Positions 16,839 through 25,061 of a stretch of DNA of 42,374 nucleotides are shown here, piece by piece. How positions within the stretch are numbered: position 1 is the first letter of the stretch; every line of letters begins with the position of its first letter. Both the position numbers and the translations under genes were made by a program. Where the stretch lies: contig DATGIQ010000383.1 of the NCBI GenBank assembly GCA_035295665.1, positions 1-42,374 on the forward strand, given 5' to 3'. This stretch comes from DATGIQ01 sp035295665 (GTDB taxonomy: Bacteria; Planctomycetota; Planctomycetia; Gemmatales; Gemmataceae). The notes under the pieces were generated by a model. That model saw only the letters and a list, made by a program, of their open reading frames with translations, made no database searches and was not told the DNA's origin.

Positions 16839-18359
16839 TCAAACGTCTTCCTCATCACGCAACGCCACCGGTGAGAGCGCCCGTTTGACGACGCGGCGCA
16901 TCAGCTCCAGGGGAGCCTGTTCGCCCGTGAAGAGCTCAAACTGCAAGGCTGCCTGCCGCACGAACATATCGACGCCGGTCAGCACCCGGCACCCGCGGCT
17001 CCGCGCTTCCTTGACCAGGAGCGTCGTTTCCGGCGTGTAGACGATGTCCATCACCACCAAACCGGGCTTGAGGAAGCTAGGATGAATCGGACTTTCGTCG
17101 ACATTGGGGTGCATGCCGACCGACGTGCAATTGATCAGGGTGTCGCAAACCACGTTGTGACGGGCCGCCCAATCGACCGCCCGGCAATCAACCTCTTCCG
17201 CCAGCTTGACCGCCCGGTCATAGGTGCGGTTGGCAATCGCCACGGCGGCACCGGCGCGCTGCAAGGCATGGGCAACCGCCCGGGCCACTCCGCCCGCCCC
17301 GAGGATCAAGACCGTGCGCGAATGCAGGGACGCGGGCAATCCATCCGCCGACAGGTTGGCCAGCAATGAGTCGCGGATCGCTTGAAAATCCGTGTTGTAA
17401 GCAATGAAGCCGGCTTCGCCACGGACGAGTGTGTTGGCGGCATGGATCAGATCCACCGCCTCCCCCTTCTCATGGGCCAGGTTGGCGGCCGCCTCCTTGT
17501 GCGGGATGGTCACGCTGTAGCCATACACCGGCAGCTGATCGAACTGCTTCAGGAAGTCCTCCAGACCCCCACGGGGCACCCGGAAAGGGACGTAGATGCC
17601 GTTGATCCCAAGGGCAGCAAAGGCGGCATTGTGGATCAACGGACTCAGACTATGTGCGACCGGATCGCCCAGGACGCCGAAGCTTTTGGTCTCCTTGTTG
17701 ATCCGGCCGTAATGGTAAATACGTTTCAGCTCCTCATACGAAAGGATGCCGGGCGCAATCCCACGTTCCTTGTTGAAGGCGGCGTAGGTGAAGGGAGCGC
17801 CGAATCGGGCACCCAGGATCCGACTGGGAATGCCCAGGTCGCCCATGCAGAAGGCGACGGTTGGCCGGGACGCGTTCTTGACGAGTTTGAGGACCCGCAA
17901 GTTATCCACCGGATGCTGGGCCGTGATGGCGAGCTTGACGACATCGGGGTCCTGCTGGCACATGCGTTCGTGAATTTTTTCGAGATCGGCCGGCACTTCG
18001 CGCAAATTATGATAGCTGACAATCCGTTTCACGTCCTTGAAACGGCGGATCTGTTCGGCGATATCGGTCTCGACATCGACCCAGTCGAAGCCGCCGACAA
18101 TGGCCTGGCGCAGCAGCATGCGCCGCTCCTCCTCCGAACCGGGCCATCGGCCGCCATCTTGCGGACGCCGTACCGTGGCGACCAGCGCACAGGGCTTATT
18201 GGCCAGCAAGCGTTTGAAGTCCGGCGCCTTGGCCAGGAAATCGAGTCGCAGCTCGATCATCTGGGCACCGCGCTTGGCCGCCTCCTGGATTTCGATCTGC
18301 ACCATCTTATGCCGGGTTCGGCCGATCACGACGCAGATGGGCTCAGTAGCAGACGGCAT
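16839..18359 (-). CDS. aroDE: Bifunctional 3-dehydroquinate dehydratase/shikimate dehydrogenase
   Basis: One polypeptide carries steps three and four of the shikimate pathway. Residues of about 6-220 are a type I dehydroquinase with His117 (IVSYHNLRE) and the Schiff-base lysine Lys142 (VVKLAITAQ). Residues of about 226-506 are an AroE dehydrogenase with the shikimate-binding SLSP (237-240), the catalytic Lys288 in TIPHKEA, Asp324 in YNTDFQAI, and the nucleotide loop GAGGVARA (354-361). Such AroD-AroE fusions are best known from plants and chlamydiae and also occur in planctomycetes. The ATG at 18359 is used; a GTG at 18371 is possible, and neither has a strong ribosome-binding site. The N-terminal codons belong to a block duplicated at 14368-14409. 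Confidence 0.95.
   Translation of the reverse strand: MPSATEPICVVIGRTRHKMVQIEIQEAAKRGAQMIELRLDFLAKAPDFKRLLANKPCALVATVRRPQDGGRWPGSEEERRMLLRQAIVGGFDWVDVETDIAEQIRRFKDVKRIVSYHNLREVPADLEKIHERMCQQDPDVVKLAITAQHPVDNLRVLKLVKNASRPTVAFCMGDLGIPSRILGARFGAPFTYAAFNKERGIAPGILSYEELKRIYHYGRINKETKSFGVLGDPVAHSLSPLIHNAAFAALGINGIYVPFRVPRGGLEDFLKQFDQLPVYGYSVTIPHKEAAANLAHEKGEAVDLIHAANTLVRGEAGFIAYNTDFQAIRDSLLANLSADGLPASLHSRTVLILGAGGVARAVAHALQRAGAAVAIANRTYDRAVKLAEEVDCRAVDWAARHNVVCDTLINCTSVGMHPNVDESPIHPSFLKPGLVVMDIVYTPETTLLVKEARSRGCRVLTGVDMFVRQAALQFELFTGEQAPLELMRRVVKRALSPVALRDEEDV
18305..18346. repeat. Copy B of the 42-bp duplicated block (inside aroDE)
   Basis: Counterpart of 14368-14409 (38 of 42 identical). It lies within the first codons of aroDE and encodes EPICVVIGRTRHKM on the minus strand, so this copy is probably the source. 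Confidence 0.75.
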
Positions 18360-18735
18360 CAGGGATTGCACTCACTTTGTGGTCCAAGAAAACGACCCGG
18401 CCCAGCAGCAAGCGATGTCCCGGCCGGTTTTCCTCGTACTGCTTGTCACTGTAACGGGCCGGCGCAAGAGCCGCAAGATGATGCTCACGACATGCCCAGA
18501 ACAAGTCACCGTACCAACGGCATCCCATCGCTCTCAAGTTGACGGCATCGTCCGCGCTGCCCGAGCTGAATGCTATGGAAAAGACGCCCGGTGAGTGCCC
18601 TTGGAGGCTGGCTCGTTCCGTGCCCGTCGAAATGTCCCACTACTTGATTGTCTTGTCGGCGCTGCCCGAGACCAGCATTTTTGCCGTCCGGGCTGAAGAC
18701 GACGCAGAGGACCGTTCGCGCATGGTGCATGGTAT
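18343..18735 (-). pseudogene. Decayed WD40-repeat protein gene
   Basis: One WD40 blade is still legible, but in pieces. TVLCVVFSPDGK is in one frame; after a run of five A's the sequence continues in another frame as MLVSGSADKTIK, a TAG, and WDISTGTE (the stop replaces the usual Leu of KLWD). GHSPGVFSIAFS is in a third. The last frame runs on through an unrelated tail containing ARYSDKQYEENRPGHRLL and ends at 18343, inside the aroDE start. At least one frameshift and one nonsense change make this a dead gene. Plausibly the 3' remnant of a larger protein like the kinase at 7317. It fills the 490-base interval between aroDE and the DUF1080 gene. Confidence 0.65.
18439..18461. repeat. Copy B of the 23-bp duplicated block
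   Basis: Counterpart of 14514-14536 with one mismatch. It encodes ARYSDKQ on the minus strand within the WD40 remnant tail. Confidence 0.7.
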
Positions 18736-18846
18736 TGCGAAGGATCGGCGAGGCGGCCGCCCTCGTTTCATCCGCCGTACAGCACTTCCCGGATGCAACC
18801 CGATCCACCGGAAAATCAGCAACGAGCGTCTCACGGTTGAAGCAGG

Positions 18847-19491
18847 CTACTTGCGCAGATCCTTGAACTGGATATCCTTGAAGATCACTTCCATCGGCTT
18901 GCCTTGATGCAGCTGCCAGGCAATGATGCCCGTGTCGGGAAGCTTGGGAAAATCTTCGTCGACGGTCGTTTCCCCATTCAACTTGATGGTCACGTGTTTG
19001 CCGACACATTTGATGTAGTAATCGTTGAAGTCCTCCTTTTTCAGGGCCCGCTCGACTACCGCCTTCGGAGCCGCTTTCATCATGCCGCCGAAATGTTCGC
19101 CGTACAGACTCCCCCAATACTGATCCCCCATGTCGCACTGCGGCCCTTCCACAGCGAAGTTTTCCCGGTCCTTTTGCGAATCGCGGATTTTGCTGCGGAT
19201 CTGCACGCCACTGTTGCCGGTCCAACCTTGGCCGCGGAGACGCACCTTGAACTGCAGCTCGAAATCGGTGTACGGGTTCTTGCTGCACAGGAAGGTGTTG
19301 AACGTCAAACCGTTGGGAAAGGTCGAGCCAACGATCGCTCCGTCCTTGATACTCCAGTACTGGTGAAGGCCGTCCCAACCCTCCATGTTCTTTCCGTTAA
19401 AGAACGGATGGTTGCCCGCATCCGCACTGCGGCTGTCCGAACCGAGCGCGGCGGCGAAGAGGAACGCCAGAATCATGGTTGCGTAGCGCAT
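18847..19491 (-). CDS. Exported DUF1080 (3-keto-disaccharide hydrolase-type) protein
   Basis: A signal peptide (MRYATMILAFLFAAALGSDS) is followed by one concanavalin-like beta-sandwich of the DUF1080 family, now often called 3-keto-disaccharide hydrolase domain. Diagnostic segments are PFFNGKNMEGWDGL, WSIKDGAIVGS, DFELQFKVRL, NSGVQIRSKI and the closing FKDIQFKDL. At 214 residues it is a single-domain member. The ATG at 19491 is chosen because GGAGG stands seven bases upstream and the signal peptide starts there; the open frame continues further without homology. The family is greatly expanded in planctomycetes and linked to carbohydrate breakdown outside the cytoplasm; the substrate here is unknown. 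Confidence 0.9.
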   Translation of the reverse strand: MRYATMILAFLFAAALGSDSRSADAGNHPFFNGKNMEGWDGLHQYWSIKDGAIVGSTFPNGLTFNTFLCSKNPYTDFELQFKVRLRGQGWTGNSGVQIRSKIRDSQKDRENFAVEGPQCDMGDQYWGSLYGEHFGGMMKAAPKAVVERALKKEDFNDYYIKCVGKHVTIKLNGETTVDEDFPKLPDTGIIAWQLHQGKPMEVIFKDIQFKDLRK

Positions 19492-19546
19492 GGAAATCCT
19501 CCACATTCGAGGTACTGCGGACCGCCGCGAAACGAGATCCACCCTG

Positions 19547-20317
19547 TCATCCGGGATGTGTCTCATGGTTGGCTGCTTGCCCACCGGGGATTGAGGTTCC
19601 TCCCGAAGGCTCTCCTTGAACCGGTACCGCAGAAGCGGCGGTCTCATCCGGCGTGGACGCAGAGGACTCCCTGGGCTCGGTCTGGGCGGTTTCCTGGGTG
19701 GAGGACTGCGGCTGAACGGCGGGAGCCGTCGGCGACCATTCTTCATCGTGCAGCAATTCCAGGGCAGCCGCACGGAGCTGTGCCTCACTGAAGCCGAGCT
19801 GTTGTAAAACGCGGAAGACTTCCCGCAGTTCCGATTGGAGGTATTCCTTGGCATCGGGCGGCCGAAGTCCGAAGCGGTCACTGCCGCGCTTCCCGGTTCG
19901 AGGGTGTCTGTGTAACACTCCCCGGGCGACCAGTTCCGTTAGCACCGCCTCTGCCCGACTCAGCGGATCGACGGCATAGGTCGGCAGCTTGCGACGCAGT
20001 TCCACCCAACCTAACGGGCCCTCCTGGAGTGCTTCGCGGAACAAATTGTCCAGGTGAGCCTCCATCGGTCGATCCCAAAAGCGATCCTGCTGGCTGCGGT
20101 ACCGGGGATACTGGAAGAGCACATTGGCAGCGACCTGACGCTGAAGCGCCTCGGTCAATTCTTCCAGACTGGCGGACCGGAAGGGAGCCGGCAGCTTGGC
20201 ACGAATCTTGGAGACGGTCAAGGGCCCCGAACTAACGGCCAACACGCGGATCACCGCGGCAGCCACATCGGTTTCGGGAGGGGTATCGGCGGCCTTCTGG
20301 TCCATCATCTGTGTCAT
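19547..20317 (-). CDS. Conserved hypothetical protein with winged-helix-like segments, next to scpA
   Basis: The 256-residue protein has two stretches that look like winged helices (AAVIRVLAVSSGPLTVSKI… near 20-65, and EGPLGWVELRRKL…LTELVARGVLHRHPRTGKRG near 98-145). A helical segment (about 155-190) and a low-complexity Thr/Pro/Gln tail of about 65 residues follow. I do not recognise a family. It occupies the place after scpA where scpB often lies, and ScpB also consists of two winged helices, but the sequence lacks the ScpB signature. The gene starts at an ATG with GGAAGGA eight bases upstream, 150 bases after scpA on the same strand, so it could be in one transcript with it. Confidence 0.65.
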   Translation of the reverse strand: MTQMMDQKAADTPPETDVAAAVIRVLAVSSGPLTVSKIRAKLPAPFRSASLEELTEALQRQVAANVLFQYPRYRSQQDRFWDRPMEAHLDNLFREALQEGPLGWVELRRKLPTYAVDPLSRAEAVLTELVARGVLHRHPRTGKRGSDRFGLRPPDAKEYLQSELREVFRVLQQLGFSEAQLRAAALELLHDEEWSPTAPAVQPQSSTQETAQTEPRESSASTPDETAASAVPVQGEPSGGTSIPGGQAANHETHPG

Positions 20318-20467
20318 CAGAGCATCCTTCCTGTAAGAAGTTCGGGGTGATCACCTCTCCATGAGGATAAGCGGGAAGCTTCCGGACACGAGCTCTTCCA
20401 GGCCAACGCCCGCTCTGGCACAGTGCAAATTATCCGCCAGCGGTCAAATGTCCAGGTGCCAAGACGT

Positions 20468-21229
20468 TCATGGAGAGACGGGGACCGCAGCCGGCGGCGG
20501 TTGGGTTACTTCCGTGATCCGGCGTAGCCAGATATCGCCGAAGGTTTCCGGCTGCTCCGCCATGATTTGCCCGCGCTTGATCAATTCCAGCACAGCAAGA
20601 AAAAGACCGACCAGGCGGGATCGTGTATGAGGTGGGATGAACACCGCGGAGAATGCGCGCGGGGATTCGCTCTGCAACTGATGAAGAAGCGATTCCATGT
20701 AGACATGAAGGGGGGTCTCGTCGGCGATCAGCTGCTGCGGTTGCAGGGCCAGCGTTTCGCGCATGAGCCGGCCGAAGGCGCTGACCAAATCCCATAGCTC
20801 CACCTGGCGAAGCGGCTGCACCGCAGGATCCAGCTCGGCGGGCGTTTCGAGCGGCTGTCGGGCCAGGCGACTGAGCTGGCGCTCAGCCTGGGCCTCGAGC
20901 AGCAACGCAGCGTCCTTGAATTTCTTGTATTCAATTAGCTGGCGGACGAGTTCGAGGCGAGGATCGCTTTCCTCTTCGGCCGGATCGTCGCTGGGCGGGA
21001 GGAGCATCTTGCTCTTGATTTCCATCAGCGTGGCCGCCATTACGAGGAATTCACCGGCCCGCTCCACGTCGATCAGCTCGATGACCCGCAGATATTCCAG
21101 AAACTGCTCGGCGACCCGTGCAATCGGGATCTCGCTAATGTCGACTTCCTGTCGCTTGACGAGGAAGAGAAGGAGATCCAGCGGTCCGCGGAAAATATCG
21201 AGATCGACTTGATAATCCATCATCCCCAT
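20468..21229 (-). CDS. scpA: Segregation and condensation protein A
   Basis: ScpA is the kleisin that bridges the two heads of the SMC dimer and, with ScpB, forms the bacterial condensin that organises chromosomes. The N-terminal motif FRGPLDLLLFLVKRQEVDIS (14-33) is diagnostic, as is EFLVMAATLMEIKSKMLLP (about 60-78). The C-terminal winged helix is seen in SRLVGLFLAVLELIKRGQI. Length (253 residues) is normal. Two close ATG codons (21229 and 21223) are possible starts; the gene begins 18 bases after the stop of the YbaK-receiver gene, implying co-transcription. smc is not in the window. Confidence 0.95.
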   Translation of the reverse strand: MGMMDYQVDLDIFRGPLDLLLFLVKRQEVDISEIPIARVAEQFLEYLRVIELIDVERAGEFLVMAATLMEIKSKMLLPPSDDPAEEESDPRLELVRQLIEYKKFKDAALLLEAQAERQLSRLARQPLETPAELDPAVQPLRQVELWDLVSAFGRLMRETLALQPQQLIADETPLHVYMESLLHQLQSESPRAFSAVFIPPHTRSRLVGLFLAVLELIKRGQIMAEQPETFGDIWLRRITEVTQPPPAAVPVSP

Positions 21230-21247
21230 GCTGGTGCAGCGCGCCGC

Positions 21248-22108
21248 TCACACCTCCTCCAAGGCTCCTTGCAATTCCGCAACCAGAGCCGCCGGTTGAA
21301 AGGGCTTGGTCAGGTACGCGTCGGCGCCCAGCTGATTCCCGCGCCGCCTACAAGCATCATCATCCAGCGCGGTCACGACAATGACGGGAATGCGTTTGAG
21401 TGGCCCGGTGCGGCGCAGCTTTTCATACAGTTCAAAGCCGGAAATGTCCGGCAGCATCAAGTCGAGCAAAATGGCCGACGGCTGGACTTCCGGGGCCAAA
21501 GCCAGGGCGCGATTGCCCTCTTCCACTCCGCGACAAGTAAATCCTTCCTGCTCCAGGAGCCGGCAAAGCAGCTCGTTGGTTGTGGGCTCATCCTCGACAA
21601 CCATGACCGTGGGTGGTCCGTGGGCACCATTCGAGCCCGGAGCGGGCAACGCAAAGCGACCGACGCCCGGCTGGACGGCGCGATACCAGTCCCGGAAGCG
21701 AACGACGATGGCTTCTTCCAGCGTGCCGGCCGGAAAGAGGATGCTGCCGAGATGGGCGAGGGATCGGTCCATCAGGATGCGCTCGTCGCCGCGCAATCGG
21801 AACGGCGGCACCGCTCCTGGTGGGCAGCCTTTGAACCAGGCGGCAATCTCCGGCTCGGTTGCCAGGCGAACGTCGGGAATGCCGAGAATCGACTGGACGC
21901 GCGGAAGGTCGAGCCGTGCGGAGGCCGGCAACACCACTCCCACGGGCCGGCCATGATCGGAAAGGAAGACCGTCTTGGCCACGCGCCAACCGCTCATGTG
22001 CTCGGCCTCGGCCAGTTCCTGAGCGGAGTAAGCCGGCGGATGATGATGTTCCTCGTAGGGAACGCCGTAATGAATGAGAATCTGTTTAAGCCAGCGGGGC
22101 ATGGCCAT
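21248..22108 (-). CDS. YbaK/aminoacyl-tRNA-editing domain fused to a response-regulator receiver
   Basis: Residues of about 6-150 are a YbaK/ProX-type domain, a fold that hydrolyses mischarged tRNAs: it has the conserved AKTVFL (Lys45), an intact GCPPGAVPPF loop (94-103) and a typical ILMDRSLAHLGS region. Residues of about 166-286 are a CheY-like receiver: acidic pair Glu172/Asp173, phosphoacceptor Asp216 in ILLDLMLPD, Thr246 and Lys268 in LTKPF all present. A short Pro/Gly linker joins them. The ATG at 22108 is preferred since GGAGG lies nine bases before it. There is no histidine kinase next to it. What phosphorylation would control is unknown. Confidence 0.88.
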   Translation of the reverse strand: MAMPRWLKQILIHYGVPYEEHHHPPAYSAQELAEAEHMSGWRVAKTVFLSDHGRPVGVVLPASARLDLPRVQSILGIPDVRLATEPEIAAWFKGCPPGAVPPFRLRGDERILMDRSLAHLGSILFPAGTLEEAIVVRFRDWYRAVQPGVGRFALPAPGSNGAHGPPTVMVVEDEPTTNELLCRLLEQEGFTCRGVEEGNRALALAPEVQPSAILLDLMLPDISGFELYEKLRRTGPLKRIPVIVVTALDDDACRRRGNQLGADAYLTKPFQPAALVAELQGALEEV

Positions 22109-22290
22109 GGGACAGAACCTCCAAGGGCCAGCGGTGGATAAGAAGAGGGAAGAGTACTCTTCCTTCACCGTACCGCTTCTTTTTCTGCGCGTCAACATGG
22201 GCGCAGAAGTTTAGCTCCGAACCATGAGAGAAGGGGAAGCACCCAGCGTGCAGGATGGAGAGGCCGAGAATCGAGATGAAGACGTAAAGA

Positions 22291-22369
22291 GATTAGGATT
22301 AAGAGGAAGAAGGATAGCCATCACTGGGAAATGAACGGAGCCCTTCTCTTCCTCCGCTTAATCCTAATC
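22291..22369 (-). terminator. Long inverted repeat downstream of the BlaR1-like gene
   Basis: Arms gattaggattaag (22291-22303) and cttaatcctaatc (22357-22369) are exact reverse complements of 13 bp. They continue inward as an imperfect purine/pyrimidine stem (aggaagaagg against ccttctcttcct). It lies about 50 bases past the stop of the leftward BlaR1-like gene and is followed on that strand by a T-rich segment, so a terminator is plausible. The interval 22109-22420 holds no gene. Confidence 0.5.
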
Positions 22370-22420
22370 CTAATCTGAATCCCTCTGAGTGTCTGTAGCC
22401 GCAACCGAGAGGACAGCTCG

Positions 22421-24499
22421 TCACTTCTTCGCGGGCGATCGGTCGACCGGTTGGTCCTTCCGCAGAGCCTTCATCTCATCAATCAAGGATTGGAGCTTTT
22501 GTTCCACTTCACGCAAGCGGCGATCGAAGGAGGCAGGGGTTGCCGCAATTCCCCCGGGGAAACCTCCCATCTGAGGAATCCCACCGCCTCCGGCTCCGCC
22601 CTGGCCAAAATTCCTCCTCTGGCCCCCCGATTCTCCACCCAGGGGGGCTGAACCGGAACTGCCCGCAGACCCCATGGAGCCGCTACTGCCGCCGAAGCCA
22701 CCGAACCGCCCGCCGCCCGGTCCGCGCTGAGGAGTCTGTCCTTGAGGAGTTCCACTTACACCCGATCCACCCGACAAGCCAGGGGCGTTCCCACCTCCAC
22801 CGCCGACGGGAGCAGTGGCTCCGATTCGCGTTTCCGTGGCCGGTGGGGACTCGCGGAGCTTCGCCAGCCGGCGTGCGGCTTGGCGCAAACGGAGCTCCGC
22901 TTCTTGGATCTGGGCATTCTTGGCGGCGAGGCGCGCCTCTTGGACCTCCACTTCGGTTGTGGCACGCTGCACTTCGGAACGGTCCACGGAATTGGTCGTT
23001 GCCAATTGGGACAACCGGTTCTTGTCATTTTGCGCTTGCCGTAGCCGAGCCTCAACTTCGCGCCGTTCTGCCTGTCTCAATTGCAGCTGCACCTTCAATA
23101 GATCGAGGTCATCCTGAGCATCGTCGATGGTTTCGGCGTGTTCCCGCCCACCAGCAATTCCACGGCCAAAGCCAGCAACAGCGCCGTCGGGATCCGGCCC
23201 AAATCGTCCACCACGTGGCCTCGCGACCGCGCCAGGAACTGGCCTATCGGGAGCTTGATCCCCTGGACCTCCGAGACGCTCGCCATCAGTCGCGGCTCTT
23301 CCTCTCGCGGGAGCCGTATCGCCCGATGCCGGTCGATCGTCTGTACCTTCCCCAGCGCGTTCTGTCCGCGCCCAACTGGGGTACACAGGTAGCAAGACCG
23401 CCGCCAGGCCGAGCACGGCCAAGGAGCCCGCTGCCGAAAGGGCTCGGGGAGTTGTTCCGCGCATGATCATGGTCAACCTCCGCTTCAAAGGATGCATCTG
23501 CCCGATCCCGCTGGCCGCCAAGGGCAAAGCGGTCCGAGCACTGGAGAGATACGCCACGACTTCCACCAAAGCCGACGCATACGCCTCGGCCGCGTCCGGG
23601 AGCGCCCACACGACCCAGGCATCGCAGCATTGTTCTTCCGCCTCGCGCAGCTCTCGCCGCGCCCACCACACCACGGGATGCCACCAATACAATCCGAAAC
23701 ACGCCAACTCCAAGAGCCGAACCCAGTGATCGCCCCGCCGCAAATGCGCCAATTCATGGGCCAGCAGGGTATCCCACTGTTCCTCGCTCAATCGGTGCAA
23801 GAGCGATTCCGGGACGAGCAGCCGCGGGGCTCCGCCCAATGCCCACACCAAGGGCGAAACCGATGCCGGCACAACCCCAACATCCGGACAACCAGTCAAT
23901 CCCAAGCGCTGGGCCAGACGGCGAACCCGCATTTGCAAACCGGGCGGAGCCCGCTGCGTGAGACGCAGCAGCCGGCGGAAGCGCGCGATGCGCCATCCCG
24001 CCAGCACCAGCCACACTCCCGAACCCGACAGCCAAATGCCGGCCAACCAAGCCCGCCAGGAAAACACCGCCGCCGGAACGGCTGGGGCCGACGGTTCCAA
24101 AACCGAGGCCGCAGGGCTCGCCGCGGCTTGCTCGGATAACCGCGACGCCGGCTCGACCGGTGCCGAAGCCACGAGGTCGGGTCCCAGCATTGCCTGAAGC
24201 CCATCTTCGGCGCGTTCGGGCACCGCGGGAGTGAGTGCCGCGGTCTCGACGGACTCCGCCGGTAGCCCCGGCTCCGCGCCCGCCCGATCGTTGGCCGCCG
24301 CCTGGTAGGCGTCGGAGTGGACCAACCACGACAGCGGCACAGGCCAAAGGGGCGGCGTGAACAACTTGAGCAAGACCAGGAGCCAAAGGCTGTGCACCAG
24401 GGCTGGCCGGCGCTGGAAACGCGCGAACACGGAAACGAGTGGGGCCAGGATGGCCACCACGGCCGCATTGCTGAGTGCAGCGTGCAGGAGCGTATCCAC
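22421..24499 (-). CDS. BlaR1/MecR1-like membrane metallopeptidase with coiled-coil C-terminus
   Basis: BlaR1-type proteins sense a signal outside the cell and cleave, or trigger cleavage of, a BlaI repressor. Four hydrophobic helices frame an M56 peptidase domain with the zinc motif HELAH (248-252) in LLAHELAHLRRGDHW and a downstream ELREAEEQCCDAW block. A last membrane segment (LAVLGLAAVLLPVY, about 360-375) leads outside. Instead of a penicillin-binding sensor, the exported part has a Glu/Gln/Arg coiled coil of about 90 residues (QLQLRQAERREVEARL…), a Gly/Ser-rich stretch and a short second coil. The ligand is therefore probably not a beta-lactam. Its start is 12 bases after the blaI stop, so the two form an operon. 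Confidence 0.9.
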   Translation of the reverse strand: MDTLLHAALSNAAVVAILAPLVSVFARFQRRPALVHSLWLLVLLKLFTPPLWPVPLSWLVHSDAYQAAANDRAGAEPGLPAESVETAALTPAVPERAEDGLQAMLGPDLVASAPVEPASRLSEQAAASPAASVLEPSAPAVPAAVFSWRAWLAGIWLSGSGVWLVLAGWRIARFRRLLRLTQRAPPGLQMRVRRLAQRLGLTGCPDVGVVPASVSPLVWALGGAPRLLVPESLLHRLSEEQWDTLLAHELAHLRRGDHWVRLLELACFGLYWWHPVVWWARRELREAEEQCCDAWVVWALPDAAEAYASALVEVVAYLSSARTALPLAASGIGQMHPLKRRLTMIMRGTTPRALSAAGSLAVLGLAAVLLPVYPSWARTERAGEGTDDRPASGDTAPARGRAATDGERLGGPGDQAPDRPVPGAVARPRGGRFGPDPDGAVAGFGRGIAGGREHAETIDDAQDDLDLLKVQLQLRQAERREVEARLRQAQNDKNRLSQLATTNSVDRSEVQRATTEVEVQEARLAAKNAQIQEAELRLRQAARRLAKLRESPPATETRIGATAPVGGGGGNAPGLSGGSGVSGTPQGQTPQRGPGGGRFGGFGGSSGSMGSAGSSGSAPLGGESGGQRRNFGQGGAGGGGIPQMGGFPGGIAATPASFDRRLREVEQKLQSLIDEMKALRKDQPVDRSPAKK

Positions 24500-24511
24500 G
24501 AACGGCTCCTT

Positions 24512-24919
24512 TCAGCGGGGCGAACGCTTGGGTTTGGGGGGTTGTTTCAGCTCATCGATCAGAGTGCGAAGTTCCTGGAGTTCTTTGCCGCTCAACCGGT
24601 TCGCGCGCACCAGGTTCATCAACAACGGGGTGACCGATCCCTCGCAGAGCTTCTCCGCCATGTCCAGCAACCGGCGGCTGATCAGGTCGTCGCGGCTGAT
24701 GGTAGCGCGGAACGTCAGCACGCCGGGCCCGCTTTCCTGAGCGACATACCCTTTTGCTTCCAGCCGTTCCAGCAACTTCTGCACCGTCGTGTAGTGGGCT
24801 GGATTGCCGCCCGGATAGAGGCGGTCCGTCAGTTGCCGGCGATTGGCCGGTCCCCGTTCCCAAAGAACTTGCAGGATTGCCAGTTCCGCGTCGGTCACAT
24901 CTTGGGGCGTGCGTGCCAT
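24512..24919 (-). CDS. BlaI/MecI/CopY-family transcriptional repressor
   Basis: This 135-residue winged-helix repressor dimer would bind dyad operators until cleaved after a signal from the BlaR1-like partner. It begins PQDVTDAELAILQVLWERGP, has the recognition helix region HYTTVQKLLERLEAKGYV, and a C-terminal dimerisation helix set (LISRRLLDMAEKLCEGS…). The ATG at 24919 fits a GAGG six bases upstream; the GTG at 24931 is less likely. Two matching dyads lie 16-54 bases upstream of the ATG, which suggests autoregulation of blaI and the BlaR1-like gene. Confidence 0.92.
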   Translation of the reverse strand: MARTPQDVTDAELAILQVLWERGPANRRQLTDRLYPGGNPAHYTTVQKLLERLEAKGYVAQESGPGVLTFRATISRDDLISRRLLDMAEKLCEGSVTPLLMNLVRANRLSGKELQELRTLIDELKQPPKPKRSPR

Positions 24920-24934
24920 CGGAATCCTCACTTC

Positions 24935-24949
24935 TAGACGGAATGTCTA
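24935..24949. promoter_or_regulatory. Candidate BlaI operator 1
   Basis: tagac-ggaat-gtcta is a perfect 5-bp dyad with a five-base spacer, 16 bases upstream of the blaI ATG. It shares the pattern agac(g/a)nnntgtct with operator 2. Confidence 0.55.
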
Positions 24950-24960
24950 AGGACAGGATA

Positions 24961-24973
24961 AGACACCATGTCT
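24961..24973. promoter_or_regulatory. Candidate BlaI operator 2
   Basis: agaca-cca-tgtct is a perfect dyad centred 25 bp from operator 1. Paired dyads in front of a BlaI-family gene are the usual arrangement for such repressors. Confidence 0.55.
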
Positions 24974-25061
24974 AGTGCGTCAAGAGCTAATTCGTCGATT
25001 TCCCGATTGGAGCCGCGCAGCCGGCGATGATAGCAGCCGCCGGCTGCGCGGCGCGGATTGG

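Noticed and set aside
19547..20317. Calling this gene scpB
   Set aside because: Position and length fit, but the ScpB sequence motifs are not visible.
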